From positions 1 to 61,828 of the forward strand of contig VGXS01000022.1 of assembly GCA_016873225.1 (NCBI GenBank): a stretch of 61,828 nucleotides of DNA. The letters are read 5' to 3'. The notes under the pieces were generated by a model. That model was not told where the DNA came from, did no database searches, and saw only the letters and a list, made by a program, of their open reading frames with translations. The stretch comes from Planctomycetota bacterium (lineage in GTDB: Bacteria; Planctomycetota; Planctomycetia; Gemmatales; Gemmataceae). A program made the position numbers and the translations under genes. Below are positions 42,427 to 51,589 of the stretch, in pieces; the first letter of the stretch is position 1, and each line of letters starts with the position of its first letter.

Positions 42427-44259
42427 ATGATGATGATCCGTTCGTTGCGGATCCTGGCAAGCGCCGCCTTGCTTGTCCTTGGATTTCCGCTGTCCGCGCA
42501 AGCGTCGCATTGCGGCGCCTGCTCCTACCCGCCCTCGTGCGCGGTGGTTGAACAATGCTCGCCGGTGCGTTACCGCGTGTGTAATCGCGTGGTCACCGAG
42601 GAAAAGCCGATGATGACATACCGGCCTGTTTACGAAACCAGCATGAGGGAGGAACGCTTCACGGTCATGAAACCGGTGAGCGAGACCGTCATGGTGGAGA
42701 AGCGCTACACCGTGGCCCGCCCGGTGGTGGAATACCAAGACGAGGTGGTTCGTGAGACGGTCATGCGGCCCGTTTACGAGCAGCATGTCCGCCAGCAGGT
42801 CTACACGGTCGCCAAGCCCGTGATGGAGACCTACCAGGTTCCCGTCACCACGACGACCTGCAGGCCCGTGCACGAGAATCGCGTGCAGCGGATCGCCTAC
42901 ACCGTTTGCCGCCCCGAGTACTACGAGACCCAGCATCCCGTCCGCACGGTGACCTGCCGCCCGGTCTACGAGAACCGTTGCAAGGACGAGGCCTACACCG
43001 TGATGAGGCCGGTGACGCAGCAGTACCAGGTTCCAGTCACCACGACCTGCTACCAACCCGTGTATGAGACCCACAGGCAACTGGTTCCCTACATCGTTGA
43101 AAAGCCGGTGTGGCACGAAACGGTGGAGCAGGTGCGCCGGACCGTGTGCCGTCAGGTGCAGGAACAGCGGGTGATGGATGTAACGGAAGTCCGCTACCAC
43201 CAGGTGCGGGAAAAGCACGAGAGGCAGATCAGTTGCACGGTGATGGAACCGGTTCAGGTTGTGAGGAAGGTCCAGGTCTGCACGGGATCGTGGCGCGCCG
43301 AGGAAGTGCATGAGGAAGGCCCGGTCGTCACCCGCAAGTTCAGGCTGCCCGGCCACTGCGAGTTCGATCCCTGCTCATGCCGCACCCGCTACTACCCTGG
43401 CGAGGTGGTGTGCGAGAAGGTCCAGCTTCCCGGTCGGACGGTCTGCCGCAAGGTGTGGGAACCGGCGATCGAGGAACGGGAAGTGGTTGAGTGCCGGATG
43501 GTGCCACGGGAGGTTTGCCGGACAGTGGAATACACCACCTGCAAGCTCGTGCCCGAGACCATCTGCAAGCAGATCCCCTACACCGTGTGCAGGATCGTTC
43601 CCGAGGAGGTGGTCGAGAATGTGGTTCGAAGGCAGTGCAGCATGGTTCGTGAGCAGCACCACCGCGAGGTATGCCACACCACCTGCAAGATGATCCCGCG
43701 TCAGGAGACCAGGATGGTAACCTGCCAGAAGTGCGTCATGGTCCCCGAGCAGCAGGTCCGCCGCATCAACTACACGGTTTGCAGGATGGTGCAGCAGGAG
43801 CATGTGCACATGGTGAAGCAGACGCATTGCCGGATGCACACTGAACAGGGCGTGCGGGAGGTGCCCTACACCGTGTGCAAGATGGTTCCCCACCAGGAGA
43901 CCAGGATGGTGACCTGCCAGAAGTGCGTCATGCACACCGAGCAGCGGGTTTTGAACCAGCCTTACACCGTGTGCAAGATGGTCGCCGAGGAGCGATGCCA
44001 CATGGTGAAAAAGCCGGTTTGCCGCATGGTGTGCGAGGAACGCGTCTGCCATGTTCCCCACACCACCTGCAAGATGGTGTGCGAGGAGCATGTCCGCATA
44101 GTTCCCCACACCACCTGCAAGATGGAGGCCGTGTGCGAAACCCGCACCTGCCACCGCATCGAGAAGACACTGGTGCCCGTGGATCCTTGCGAGCCGGCGG
44201 CATGCGCCCCCTGCCACAGGGTGCTGATGCACGATTGCCGCAAATGGTGGCGCAACTGA
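42427..44259 (+). CDS. YTV-repeat cysteine-rich secreted protein
   Basis: 610 residues from ATG 42427 (first of three consecutive ATGs, GGGAG upstream). A signal peptide (to about residue 28) ends at SAQAS. The rest is dozens of short repeats: YTV-RPV-E / YTVAKPVMETYQVP in the first third and C-MV-E / YTVCKMVPHQETRMVTC in the rest, with about one cysteine every ten residues in the second half. This is the planctomycete YTV pattern, reported in proteins of the planctomycete cell wall. Disulfide cross-linking in a proteinaceous wall is the likely role. Long minus-strand frames under it reflect codon periodicity only. Confidence 0.9.
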   Translation: MMMIRSLRILASAALLVLGFPLSAQASHCGACSYPPSCAVVEQCSPVRYRVCNRVVTEEKPMMTYRPVYETSMREERFTVMKPVSETVMVEKRYTVARPVVEYQDEVVRETVMRPVYEQHVRQQVYTVAKPVMETYQVPVTTTTCRPVHENRVQRIAYTVCRPEYYETQHPVRTVTCRPVYENRCKDEAYTVMRPVTQQYQVPVTTTCYQPVYETHRQLVPYIVEKPVWHETVEQVRRTVCRQVQEQRVMDVTEVRYHQVREKHERQISCTVMEPVQVVRKVQVCTGSWRAEEVHEEGPVVTRKFRLPGHCEFDPCSCRTRYYPGEVVCEKVQLPGRTVCRKVWEPAIEEREVVECRMVPREVCRTVEYTTCKLVPETICKQIPYTVCRIVPEEVVENVVRRQCSMVREQHHREVCHTTCKMIPRQETRMVTCQKCVMVPEQQVRRINYTVCRMVQQEHVHMVKQTHCRMHTEQGVREVPYTVCKMVPHQETRMVTCQKCVMHTEQRVLNQPYTVCKMVAEERCHMVKKPVCRMVCEERVCHVPHTTCKMVCEEHVRIVPHTTCKMEAVCETRTCHRIEKTLVPVDPCEPAACAPCHRVLMHDCRKWWRN

Positions 44260-44284
44260 CGCCGGCTCAGCGTTGAATTCTCAC

Positions 44285-44319
44285 AAGGGGAGCCGATGAG
44301 GCTCCCCTTGACATTTTTT
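44285..44319 (+). terminator. Intrinsic terminator of the YTV-repeat gene
   Basis: AAGGGGAGCC (44285-44294) and GGCTCCCCTT (44300-44309) pair perfectly around a 5-base loop, followed by six T bases at 44314-44319. Located 26 bases after the stop codon. Confidence 0.85.
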
Positions 44320-44363
44320 GCTGAATGCATGAAGCAAAAGGATGGAACCAGGAGGGGTATGCC

Positions 44364-45101
44364 ATGTCGATGCCGGTCCGCGGTGTCATTTTGGCGGGCG
44401 GCAAGGGAACGCGCCTTGGCGAACTCACGCGGGTGACCAACAAGCACCTGCTTCCCATCGGTGAATTTCCGATGGTTTACCACCCCCTCAAGAAAATGGT
44501 GGGCGCGGGAATCACCGACATCCTCCTTGTTTCAGGCACCGAACACATGGGCGACTTTGTCGAGTTGTTCGGCTCCGGCAAGGATTTCGGGTGCCGGCTC
44601 ACCTACAGGGTGCAGGATGAGGCCGGCGGCATCGCGCAGGCCCTCGGCTTGGCCGAGTTGTTTTGCAAGGAAGCGCGCTCCATCGTCATCCTCGGTGACA
44701 ACATCTTCGCCGACCCTTTGGCAAACTTTCTCTCGCTCACTTCGGGCAGGCCCAACGACGCCGCCGTGATGATCAAGCAGGTGCCAGATCCGGGCCGCTA
44801 CGGCGTGGCCGAGCTTTCCGGAGGAAGAATCCTTTCCATCGAGGAGAAACCCCTCAAACCCAAGAGCGACTGGGCCGTGGCCGGCATTTATTCCTATCCG
44901 CCGGATGTCTTCGAGGTGATTCGCACGCTCAAGCCCAGCGGCCGCGGCGAACTTGAGATCACCGATGTCAACAATCATTATGTCGGCTCGGGAAGGCTCG
45001 TGTCGTGGGAGATGACCGGTTACTGGACCGATGCGGGCACCCTTTCGTCGCTGCACCATGCCAACGACCTTGTCCGTCGGGAACCGCCCCGTTTTTCCTG
45101 A
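44364..45101 (+). CDS. Sugar-1-phosphate nucleotidyltransferase (RmlA-like)
   Basis: 245 residues from ATG 44364, with AGGAGG at 8 bases. It has the nucleotidyltransferase signature GVILAGGKGTRLGELTR near residue 7, then VTNKHLLPIGEFPMVYHPL, LGDNIFAD (metal-binding Asp), YGVAEL and IEEKP. It resembles short glucose-1-phosphate thymidylyltransferases; the base specificity (dTTP or UTP) cannot be settled. It supplies activated sugar for surface polysaccharide. Confidence 0.88.
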   Translation: MSMPVRGVILAGGKGTRLGELTRVTNKHLLPIGEFPMVYHPLKKMVGAGITDILLVSGTEHMGDFVELFGSGKDFGCRLTYRVQDEAGGIAQALGLAELFCKEARSIVILGDNIFADPLANFLSLTSGRPNDAAVMIKQVPDPGRYGVAELSGGRILSIEEKPLKPKSDWAVAGIYSYPPDVFEVIRTLKPSGRGELEITDVNNHYVGSGRLVSWEMTGYWTDAGTLSSLHHANDLVRREPPRFS

Positions 45102-45174
45102 AACGACATGCTCGGTGGGGCATCCAAGCGAAATTTGCCGTCGCCGTTAACCCGCGCCAGTTGAATGAGGTCGC

Positions 45175-47838
45175 TTGGCATGGGATCATATCGCTTATTA
45201 CCGACCGGCCCATGGAACCGGAATCGTGTTCCTAGCACTCGCCCTGATCACAGCCGCGGCGTCCGCCGATGATTATCCCGGCGACATCAAGCTTCTTTTG
45301 AAATCCAGATGCGGTTCGTGCCATGGATCGCTGGGGCAAAAGGGCGGACTCCGCCTGGATACGGCCGAGGCGATCAGACGCGGCGGCGATTCCGGCCCCG
45401 CCGTGATCCCCGGCGACACCCGTTCGAGCCTGTTGCTGGGCCGCGTCACCGCCCGTGACGCATCGGAGCGGATGCCTCCCGACGGCCCCGCCCTCACCGC
45501 GGCCCAGGTCGGATTGCTGGCCCGGTGGATACGCTCGGGAGCCAAGGGGCCGGCCAACGAGCAACCGGAACCCGAACCGGGCAAGCACTGGGCCTTCGTG
45601 CCACCGATGCGACCCAAGGTTCCGGACAATGGAGAGCGCAACGCTGTTGACGCGTTCCTGGGGGAATCCCGCGGGTTGAAAAGGCTGGTTTCCGCGGGCC
45701 CGGCCGGAAAGGCCGAACTGCTTCGCCGCGCCCACCTCGACCTGACCGGACTACCGCCCACCGGTAAAGAGTTCATGTCGTTCATGTCCGACACGGCGCC
45801 CGACGCGTTTGACCGGGTTGTCGAAAGGTTGCTGGCCTCGCCTCACCATGGCGAACGATGGGGCCGCCACTGGATGGATGTCTGGCGATACTCGGACTGG
45901 TACGGGCGTCGCACGGTTCCCGACAACCTCAACAGCTATGGGATGATCTGGCGCTGGCGCGACTGGATTGTCGATTCGCTCAATGCGGACAAGCCCTACG
46001 ACCGCATGGTGGCGGAAATGCTTGCCGGCGACGAACTTTCACCGGGAGACGAACAGGCGGCCGTCGCCACGGGCTTCCTCGTGAGGAACTACTTCCGTTG
46101 GAACTACAACCAGTGGATGCGGGACAATGTGGAGCATGTCTCCAAGGCATTCCTCGGGATCACGATGAACTGCGCGCAATGCCACGACCACAAGTACGAC
46201 CCGATCTCCCAGGAGGACTATTTCCGGATGCGGGCCATTTTTGAACCCTTGGAGATCCAGCAGGTGCGTGTCAAGGGCGAGCCCGATCCGGGCCCGTATC
46301 CCAAGTATTCCTACCCGCCCGGCAACAACTTGAAGCCGATGTCCAGCGGGCTCGTGAGGGTCTTTGACGAGAAGCCTGACGCCCTGACGCGGATGTACCT
46401 GCGCGGTGACGAGCGTGCTTTCGTGGAAGGAAAGCCGCCACTGGGGCCGGGACTGCCGGCCGCGATGGGCGGCGCGTCGTTCAAGGTGGAACCGGTCCGG
46501 TTGCCGCCCGAGGTCGCCTACCCAGGCCTCCGCGAATTCGTGGGCGAGGAGGAACTCGCCAAGTGCCGGACAGCGATCGGGGCCGCCGAGGATTCGCTCC
46601 GCGCCGAAAAGGAGGAGGGGGCCCGTGATTGGCGCCGGGCCGAAGTGCTGGCTTGCCAGGCGGAGCTGGAAGCCGTTGAGGCCCGCCTGGCCGCTGATAA
46701 GGCGCGCATGACGGAACAGTCGATGCTTTTGGGTTCCAAGGCGTTCAAGGCCGAGAAACGCGCGGCCCTCGCCAACGCGGAAGCCTCCTTGGCCCGCGCC
46801 CGATGGAGCATCGGCAAGGCCAAGGCCGCGGCGGCGGCCGGAGATGCCAAGGCGAAGGCCTCGATTCCGGCCTTGGAGAAAATGATTGATCCCTCGGCGA
46901 TTGAAAAGGCGCGGAAGGATCTCGCCATCGGGGGAACATCCCACACACCGTTCTCGCCTTCCTACCCGCGGGTATCCAGCGGCCGCAGGTTGGCGCTCGC
47001 CAAGGCCATCACGGCGCGGTCCAATCCATTGGCCGCGAGGGTGGCGGTGAACCATGTGTGGAACTGGCATTTCGGAAGGCCGCTGGTGGAATCGGTCGAG
47101 AATTTCGGCCGCTCCGGCAAGCCTCCGGAACATCCGGCCCTGCTCGACTGGCTTGCCGTGGAACTCGTGGAATCGGGCTGGTCTCTCAAGCACATTCACC
47201 GCGTGATCATGGCGTCAAGCGCCTACCGGATGTCATCGACGCATCCTTCACCGGCGGGCAACATGATCCATGACCCTGACAACTCGCGCCTTTGGAAATA
47301 TCCGGCGAGAAGGCTCGAGGCCGAGATCGTGCGCGACGGAATGATCGCGGCCTCGGGCCTGCTCGACCGGACCCGGGGAGGCATGGAAATCCCGAGCGAC
47401 CAGGGAATGCTGAACCCCAGGCGCAGCATCTATTTCTCGCACCATCCCGAGGAAAGGATGGTCTTCCTCGAGTTGTTTGACGCGGCCAACCCTTGCGACG
47501 GGTACAAGCGGTCGACCTCCGTGATGCCGCAGCAGGCCTTGGCCATGGTCAACAGTCCACTGGCCGTGCGCTGTTCCAAGGCGGCGGCGGCCCATTGGAA
47601 GGGGCTTTCCGACAACGAATGCGTGACGAAGGCCTTCAGGCAAATCCTCGCGAGGGATCCCGAGCCTGACGAGGTGCTCGCGGCGACGCGGTTTCTCGAA
47701 TCCCAACGGCGGCTTTTCGCCATGGCGCCTCCCGACTCCCGGGAAAAGGAAGGCTTGTCGGGCGATCCCGCCCTGAGGGCGCGGGAGCATCTGGCGCTCG
47801 CCCTTTTCAACCATGGCGACTTCGTGACCATTCGTTGA
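45175..47838 (+). CDS. Secreted cytochrome-type PSD1 protein (DUF1549/DUF1553)
   Basis: 887 residues. After a hydrophobic leader (IVFLALALITAAASA) comes a c-type heme-binding-like domain with CGSCH near residue 46 (PSCyt1 layout, RMPPDG). DUF1549 follows from about 145, with RRAHLDLTGLPPT and a second CxxCH, NCAQCHDHKYDPISQEDYF near 330. Residues about 455-590 are an Ala/Lys/Glu-rich helical insert. DUF1553 follows, with ARVAVNHVWNWHFGRPLVE and the conserved QALAMVNSP. GAGG lies 9 bases before the start. The next gene is the DUF1501 partner almost always found with it in planctomycetes. The pair's substrate is not known. Confidence 0.92.
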   Translation: MAWDHIAYYRPAHGTGIVFLALALITAAASADDYPGDIKLLLKSRCGSCHGSLGQKGGLRLDTAEAIRRGGDSGPAVIPGDTRSSLLLGRVTARDASERMPPDGPALTAAQVGLLARWIRSGAKGPANEQPEPEPGKHWAFVPPMRPKVPDNGERNAVDAFLGESRGLKRLVSAGPAGKAELLRRAHLDLTGLPPTGKEFMSFMSDTAPDAFDRVVERLLASPHHGERWGRHWMDVWRYSDWYGRRTVPDNLNSYGMIWRWRDWIVDSLNADKPYDRMVAEMLAGDELSPGDEQAAVATGFLVRNYFRWNYNQWMRDNVEHVSKAFLGITMNCAQCHDHKYDPISQEDYFRMRAIFEPLEIQQVRVKGEPDPGPYPKYSYPPGNNLKPMSSGLVRVFDEKPDALTRMYLRGDERAFVEGKPPLGPGLPAAMGGASFKVEPVRLPPEVAYPGLREFVGEEELAKCRTAIGAAEDSLRAEKEEGARDWRRAEVLACQAELEAVEARLAADKARMTEQSMLLGSKAFKAEKRAALANAEASLARARWSIGKAKAAAAAGDAKAKASIPALEKMIDPSAIEKARKDLAIGGTSHTPFSPSYPRVSSGRRLALAKAITARSNPLAARVAVNHVWNWHFGRPLVESVENFGRSGKPPEHPALLDWLAVELVESGWSLKHIHRVIMASSAYRMSSTHPSPAGNMIHDPDNSRLWKYPARRLEAEIVRDGMIAASGLLDRTRGGMEIPSDQGMLNPRRSIYFSHHPEERMVFLELFDAANPCDGYKRSTSVMPQQALAMVNSPLAVRCSKAAAAHWKGLSDNECVTKAFRQILARDPEPDEVLAATRFLESQRRLFAMAPPDSREKEGLSGDPALRAREHLALALFNHGDFVTIR

Positions 47839-47854
47839 TGCAAGGAACCAAGGC

Positions 47855-49315
47855 ATGAGCGATCGACAAACGATGGTTTCCAGGCGCGCCTTTCATGCCG
47901 GAGCCGGACTGGGGTTCGCGGGCCTGGCCGCGGGAGCCATGCTTCATCGCGACGGGTTCTGCCGCGCATCGGGAAAGCCGGAAGGTCCCGCCGGGGCCCC
48001 GCACCACCCGCCCAAGTCGAAGAGCGTGATCTGGATCTTCCTCTCGGGCGGAGTCTCGCATCTCGAGACCTTCGACCCCAAGCCGGCCCTCAATGCCCAT
48101 GCCGGCAAGACCTTCGCTGAAACTCCCCACCCCGATCCCCTCAAGTCGCCGCTCTATTCCCTTCGCGGCCGGGGAGTCGTCACCATCGAAAGGGCGTTCC
48201 CGAAAATTTTCCCCCTTCAGGTCGGCTATGGAAAACACGGGCAATCCGGGGCGCTCGTTTCCGACTGGTTGCCCAACCTCGCCTCCTGCGTCGACGACAT
48301 GGCGATCGTGCGCTCGATGTACACCACCGACAACGACCACGGCGCCGAATTCCAAATGCACACGGGGCGCCACGCCCTCGATGAGAAGCAGCCATGCATC
48401 GGCTCGTGGATCCATCACGGGCTCGGGGCTCTCAATGAAAACCTCCCCCAGTTTGTCTTTTTGGGAAAATACTCCGACAACCGGGTCAAGCAGAACTTCG
48501 ACCCCGACTATCTCGGCCCCGGTCACAGGGGAGTCGAGGTCGGCGTCGACTCCCCGACGCCCCTTCCCTTTGCCAAGCCGGCCCCGGGAATCGGCGCCGA
48601 GGAACAGCGCGCCCAATTCGCCTTTGCCAGCGAACTGAACAAACTCGCGCTTGCCAGGAATCCCGGCGACCAGGACCTCGCCGCCCGAATCAAGGCATAC
48701 GAACTGGCTTACCGAATGCAGGGGGCCCTTCCCGAGGCGATGGACATCTCCAGGGAAACCCCGGAAACCCATCGTCTCTACGGCATCGGCAATCCCGTCA
48801 ACGCCATCTATGGAAGGCGTCTTTTGGCCGCGAGAAGGCTGGCCGAGCGAGGCGTTCGCTTCACCCTCGTTTACCTGAGCGACTATGGCGAATGGGATTC
48901 CCATACGAAACTCCGGGAGAATCATGCCCGGTCATGCGCGAGGGTCGATTGGCCCCTGGCCGGACTTCTGCGGGACCTCAAGCGGACGGGACTCGACCAG
49001 GAAGTGACCGTGGTCTGCGCCACGGAATTCGGACGGACTCCGGGGCTTGAAACCCGGGGCGGGGCAAGCACGGGAAGGGAACATCATCCCCATGGATTCA
49101 CGGTTTGGCTGGCTGGAGCCGGAATCAGGAAAGGCATAGTCCACGGCGCGACCGATGAGCTTGGATTTCATGCCGTGGAGGATCCGCACTATGTGACTGA
49201 CATCCACGCGACGGTCTTGCATGTGATGGGACTCGATGGGCGCCGATTGGAAATACCGGGCCGCAAGCGATTGGAAATCGACCATGGTTCGCCGATTCGG
49301 GCCATTCTCTCCTGA
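47855..49315 (+). CDS. Tat-exported DUF1501 protein
   Basis: 486 residues. A twin-arginine signal SRRAFHAGAGLGFAGLAAGA lies at residues 9-28. The alkaline-phosphatase/sulfatase-like DUF1501 fold shows WIFLSGGVSHLETFDPKP near 62, a DMAIVRSMYTTDNDHGAEFQM segment, HYGEWDSH-like DYGEWDSH, and GREHHPHGFTVWLAGAG. Metal-dependent hydrolase activity on sulfate or phosphate esters is inferred for the family, not shown. 16 bases separate it from the PSD1 gene; co-transcription is expected. Confidence 0.92.
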   Translation: MSDRQTMVSRRAFHAGAGLGFAGLAAGAMLHRDGFCRASGKPEGPAGAPHHPPKSKSVIWIFLSGGVSHLETFDPKPALNAHAGKTFAETPHPDPLKSPLYSLRGRGVVTIERAFPKIFPLQVGYGKHGQSGALVSDWLPNLASCVDDMAIVRSMYTTDNDHGAEFQMHTGRHALDEKQPCIGSWIHHGLGALNENLPQFVFLGKYSDNRVKQNFDPDYLGPGHRGVEVGVDSPTPLPFAKPAPGIGAEEQRAQFAFASELNKLALARNPGDQDLAARIKAYELAYRMQGALPEAMDISRETPETHRLYGIGNPVNAIYGRRLLAARRLAERGVRFTLVYLSDYGEWDSHTKLRENHARSCARVDWPLAGLLRDLKRTGLDQEVTVVCATEFGRTPGLETRGGASTGREHHPHGFTVWLAGAGIRKGIVHGATDELGFHAVEDPHYVTDIHATVLHVMGLDGRRLEIPGRKRLEIDHGSPIRAILS

Positions 49316-49829
49316 CATCGCCTCCAAATCGCACCAATCAGTTATTCATGATTTTTGAAAGTCATCTCATCCGCCCATTCGTCAAAACCGATAAATCATG
49401 CAAGGTTTTCCTTCCGCCATGGGCATGCGCCATGCGATTGTTCCAATCATTGACCGGCCTGCTAGATAGGACTTCAAATAGATGAGTCGGATTGATAATC
49501 CCGATAAAAATGCGAATCGAGTGTGTTTTAATACTCCCCACTTACTTCGGCTCCACTGGGGGCTCTTTTGTTTTTGCTATGGCTCATGGTGTTGTTCCTT
49601 GATCGACTCGCCCCTCACTTCGTTCAGGGCTCCTAAGCGATGAACGGATCTCAATTTAAAGGCCAGACAAAGGCTGACAATGCTTAGGAGCCCTGAACGA
49701 AGTGAGGGGCCCTCGCGGACATTCAACAATCTGGCGCCAGTTCAGAGGTCACTCGCGCCGTTCGACGCTTTAGCGACATGAAAGGGCAAACAGAATGATG
49801 GTGGGTGCCGGGGTCTTGAGCAGGTCAGT
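49316..49829. other. Intergenic region with mobile-element-like sequence, no gene
   Basis: No convincing coding sequence. It is more AT-rich than its surroundings in 49320-49530. It contains a terminator-like hairpin region near 49535-49575 (CTCCCCA with TGGGGG then T-rich), a 29-bp inverted repeat, and ends in the IS-end-like 19-mer. A short minus-free segment at 49715-49795 (reading APFDALATMKGQTE then stop) could be a relic of a transposase C-terminus; this is a guess. Confidence 0.55.
49610..49710. repeat. 29-bp perfect inverted repeat with 43-bp spacer
   Basis: Left arm 49610-49638 (GCCCCTCACTTCGTTCAGGG and on) and right arm 49682-49710 are exact reverse complements over 29 bases. The spacer 49639-49681 has no coding capacity. 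It could be a transcription terminator with a very long stem, an IS-associated structure or a small palindromic element. Confidence 0.92.
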
Positions 49830-49848
49830 TATTTGAAGTGCGCTCTAA
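49830..49848 (-). repeat. IS-end-like 19-bp sequence, copy 1
   Basis: Read on the minus strand it is TTAGAGCGCACTTCAAATA, identical to 61665-61683 on the plus strand. The two copies point outward from the 49.8-61.7 kb segment, meaning the elements they would bound lie outside it. Confidence 0.8.
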
Positions 49849-50432
49849 TCCTTTCCGCGGCGATTTGCCGCGGGGCGGATCCCGCCCATGTGAAAACAGA
49901 ACCCATCCAGCCAGTCGGGCTTTCCGTTTCCGAGGAAGATCATCAGGCAATCATGGCCGATTCGGTGCCCTCTCCCGAATGCCTCAAGGGCGTCCTGATC
50001 GAGGATGAGCCGAACACCGTCCCGATTACTGCCAAGGAAAGGCCGGAGCACCGTGAATCCAGCTTCCTTGATTCCCATGCCTTTTCATTCGGATTGGGTT
50101 GCGCCTCGAGCATGTTGGCGTTGGTCCTGATGGCCCGTCGCCAGTTGCCGCCCCAGGTGATCAATGTCAGCATGCCTGCAAGCCCCTTGACGCACGCGGA
50201 AACAAGGGTCGCCTTATCGCGACCGGCAAAGGCAAAAAAGCGCAAAGAGAAAAAGGTTTCGTACGAAGCCGCGACCCATTTCGACCCGGGGCCTTCCTTC
50301 GAGGAGGAAAAGGCCGAGCGGGAACAAGCGGAGGAACGAAAGGCCGAGGCCATGCTCATGGGTTTGGTGGATGCCAACCTGGACTGGCGCGAGAAGATGG
50401 ACTGCGAAAAAGCGGGCCATGCGGCAACCTGA
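49833..50432 (+). CDS. Hypothetical membrane protein with an N-terminus derived from an IS end
   Basis: 199 residues from TTG 49833. The first five codons lie inside the IS-end 19-mer, so the true N-terminus was probably replaced; LILSAAICRGADP could act as a signal-like segment. A GTG at 49889 is an alternative start. A likely membrane helix near residues 88-103 (FGLGCASSMLALVLMA) is followed by a basic patch (RPAKAKKRKEKK) and a Glu-rich helix (EEEKAEREQAEERKAEAM). No family recognised. It converges on the dipeptidase gene. Confidence 0.5.
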   Translation: MKCALILSAAICRGADPAHVKTEPIQPVGLSVSEEDHQAIMADSVPSPECLKGVLIEDEPNTVPITAKERPEHRESSFLDSHAFSFGLGCASSMLALVLMARRQLPPQVINVSMPASPLTHAETRVALSRPAKAKKRKEKKVSYEAATHFDPGPSFEEEKAEREQAEERKAEAMLMGLVDANLDWREKMDCEKAGHAAT

Positions 50433-50468
50433 GCCCGCCGCGCCCGACGCTTGCCTCCCCTTTTCCCC

Positions 50469-51554
50469 TTACTTCCAGGCCCTGCGAAGGAAGTCGAGGA
50501 AATTGCCCGACATGAACCCTTGGATGTCGTTTACTCCGTAGCCACGCTTGGCGAGGAGGGAAGGCAGCGCTTGAAGGTCGGCGATGGAATCAAGATCCAT
50601 CGGAGTTTGCTCGGTGCCGTAGCCACCATCGAGGTCGGTGCCGATGCCGACATGACGCGAATTCCCCGCCAGTTGGCAGATATGGTCGATATGGTCGCAG
50701 ATCCGTTCGATCCTTAATTGGAAATCAGCCGGCTTGCTTTTGAGGTGAACCCATCCGGGAACCATCATGATGGCGTCAAACGCCATGCCAAGGACGCCGC
50801 CACGCGAGATCACGGCCTTGATCTGCTCGTCATCAAATTGCCTGTTCCAAGGGGCAAGCTTCCGGCAATTCTGGTGGCTGGCCCACAGGGGGCCGTTGAA
50901 ATGGTCAAGGGCGTCCCAGAATGTCTCATCGCAAAGGTGGGTCACATCAAGGATCATTCCCAGGCGGTCCATCTCCCTCAGGAGGTCGATTCCCAGCGGG
51001 GTGATCGGGCCCTCGGCGTCGGTCCCGTGGGCATACCTTCCGGGGCCGTAATGGGCCGGGCCGACGGCGCGCAGTCCATCGGCATGGGAACGCTCCAGAT
51101 TCCTGAGCGTGACAAGGGAGTCCGCCCCCTCAAGGCTGAGGATGTACCCGATGGGGTGCTTCACACCCTTGGCAAAATTGCCATCCCATGCCTTCAAATG
51201 CCTTTCCAGTTGGGCGAGGTCGCGGACCTGGACCATCTCGCCCTGTTCCTCCATGGCCCGATACCAGGCCAACTGGCCCTGGGTTTGCGCCCATGCCTGG
51301 TCCGGGGAGTTCCATCCGGGCAGACGATGAAAATAAGGCGAGTGCCTTCCGATCTGGGTGGCGACGCACAAGCCGATGTTTCCACGACGCATTTCCGGCA
51401 GGCAGACCGTGTTGTTTCCACGATCGACCTTGTCCTTCATGTGCATTTCCCAGCGCCTGATCTTTTCAAGCGGCCACCTGAGGTCGCGGTTCCACTCCAT
51501 GGCGTTCATCGCCAGGTCGAGGTGGACATCAAAAATGAAACATGGCTGGCTCAT
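50469..51554 (-). CDS. Membrane dipeptidase (peptidase family M19)
   Basis: 361 residues. Dinuclear zinc motifs of renal-dipeptidase-like enzymes: DVHLDLAMN at residues 9-17, SLEGADSL near 145 (bridging Glu), LDVTHLCDETF near 205, ASHQNCR near 226 (usually SHSN; the serine is Gln here), and HVGIGTDLDGG near 303. There is no signal peptide, so it is probably cytosolic. The IS5 remnant begins about 36 bases upstream of its start, so its native promoter may have been displaced. Confidence 0.88.
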   Translation of the reverse strand: MSQPCFIFDVHLDLAMNAMEWNRDLRWPLEKIRRWEMHMKDKVDRGNNTVCLPEMRRGNIGLCVATQIGRHSPYFHRLPGWNSPDQAWAQTQGQLAWYRAMEEQGEMVQVRDLAQLERHLKAWDGNFAKGVKHPIGYILSLEGADSLVTLRNLERSHADGLRAVGPAHYGPGRYAHGTDAEGPITPLGIDLLREMDRLGMILDVTHLCDETFWDALDHFNGPLWASHQNCRKLAPWNRQFDDEQIKAVISRGGVLGMAFDAIMMVPGWVHLKSKPADFQLRIERICDHIDHICQLAGNSRHVGIGTDLDGGYGTEQTPMDLDSIADLQALPSLLAKRGYGVNDIQGFMSGNFLDFLRRAWK

Positions 51555-51589
51555 GCTGGCTCCCCGCGGGAAATCTGGCTTTTAACTTA

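Larger units (their letters stand above)
49462..49848. mobile_element. Candidate non-autonomous IS derivative (387 bp)
   Basis: The left end CTAGATAGGACTTCAAATA (49462-49480) matches the right end, read inward, TTAGAGCGCACTTCAAATA at 15 of 19 positions. The same right-end 19-mer, exact, opens the element that cuts the amine oxidase gene at 61665. Both copies also have GATGAGTCGG inside the left end (49481 and 61746). No transposase is left within. No target duplication was seen. This could be an internally deleted relative of the element at 61665. Confidence 0.4.

Noticed and set aside
42319..44232. Minus-strand frames of 345 and 285 residues, His/Leu/Gly-rich, under the YTV gene
   Set aside because: They mirror the repeat periodicity of the plus-strand gene; no start signals and no family.
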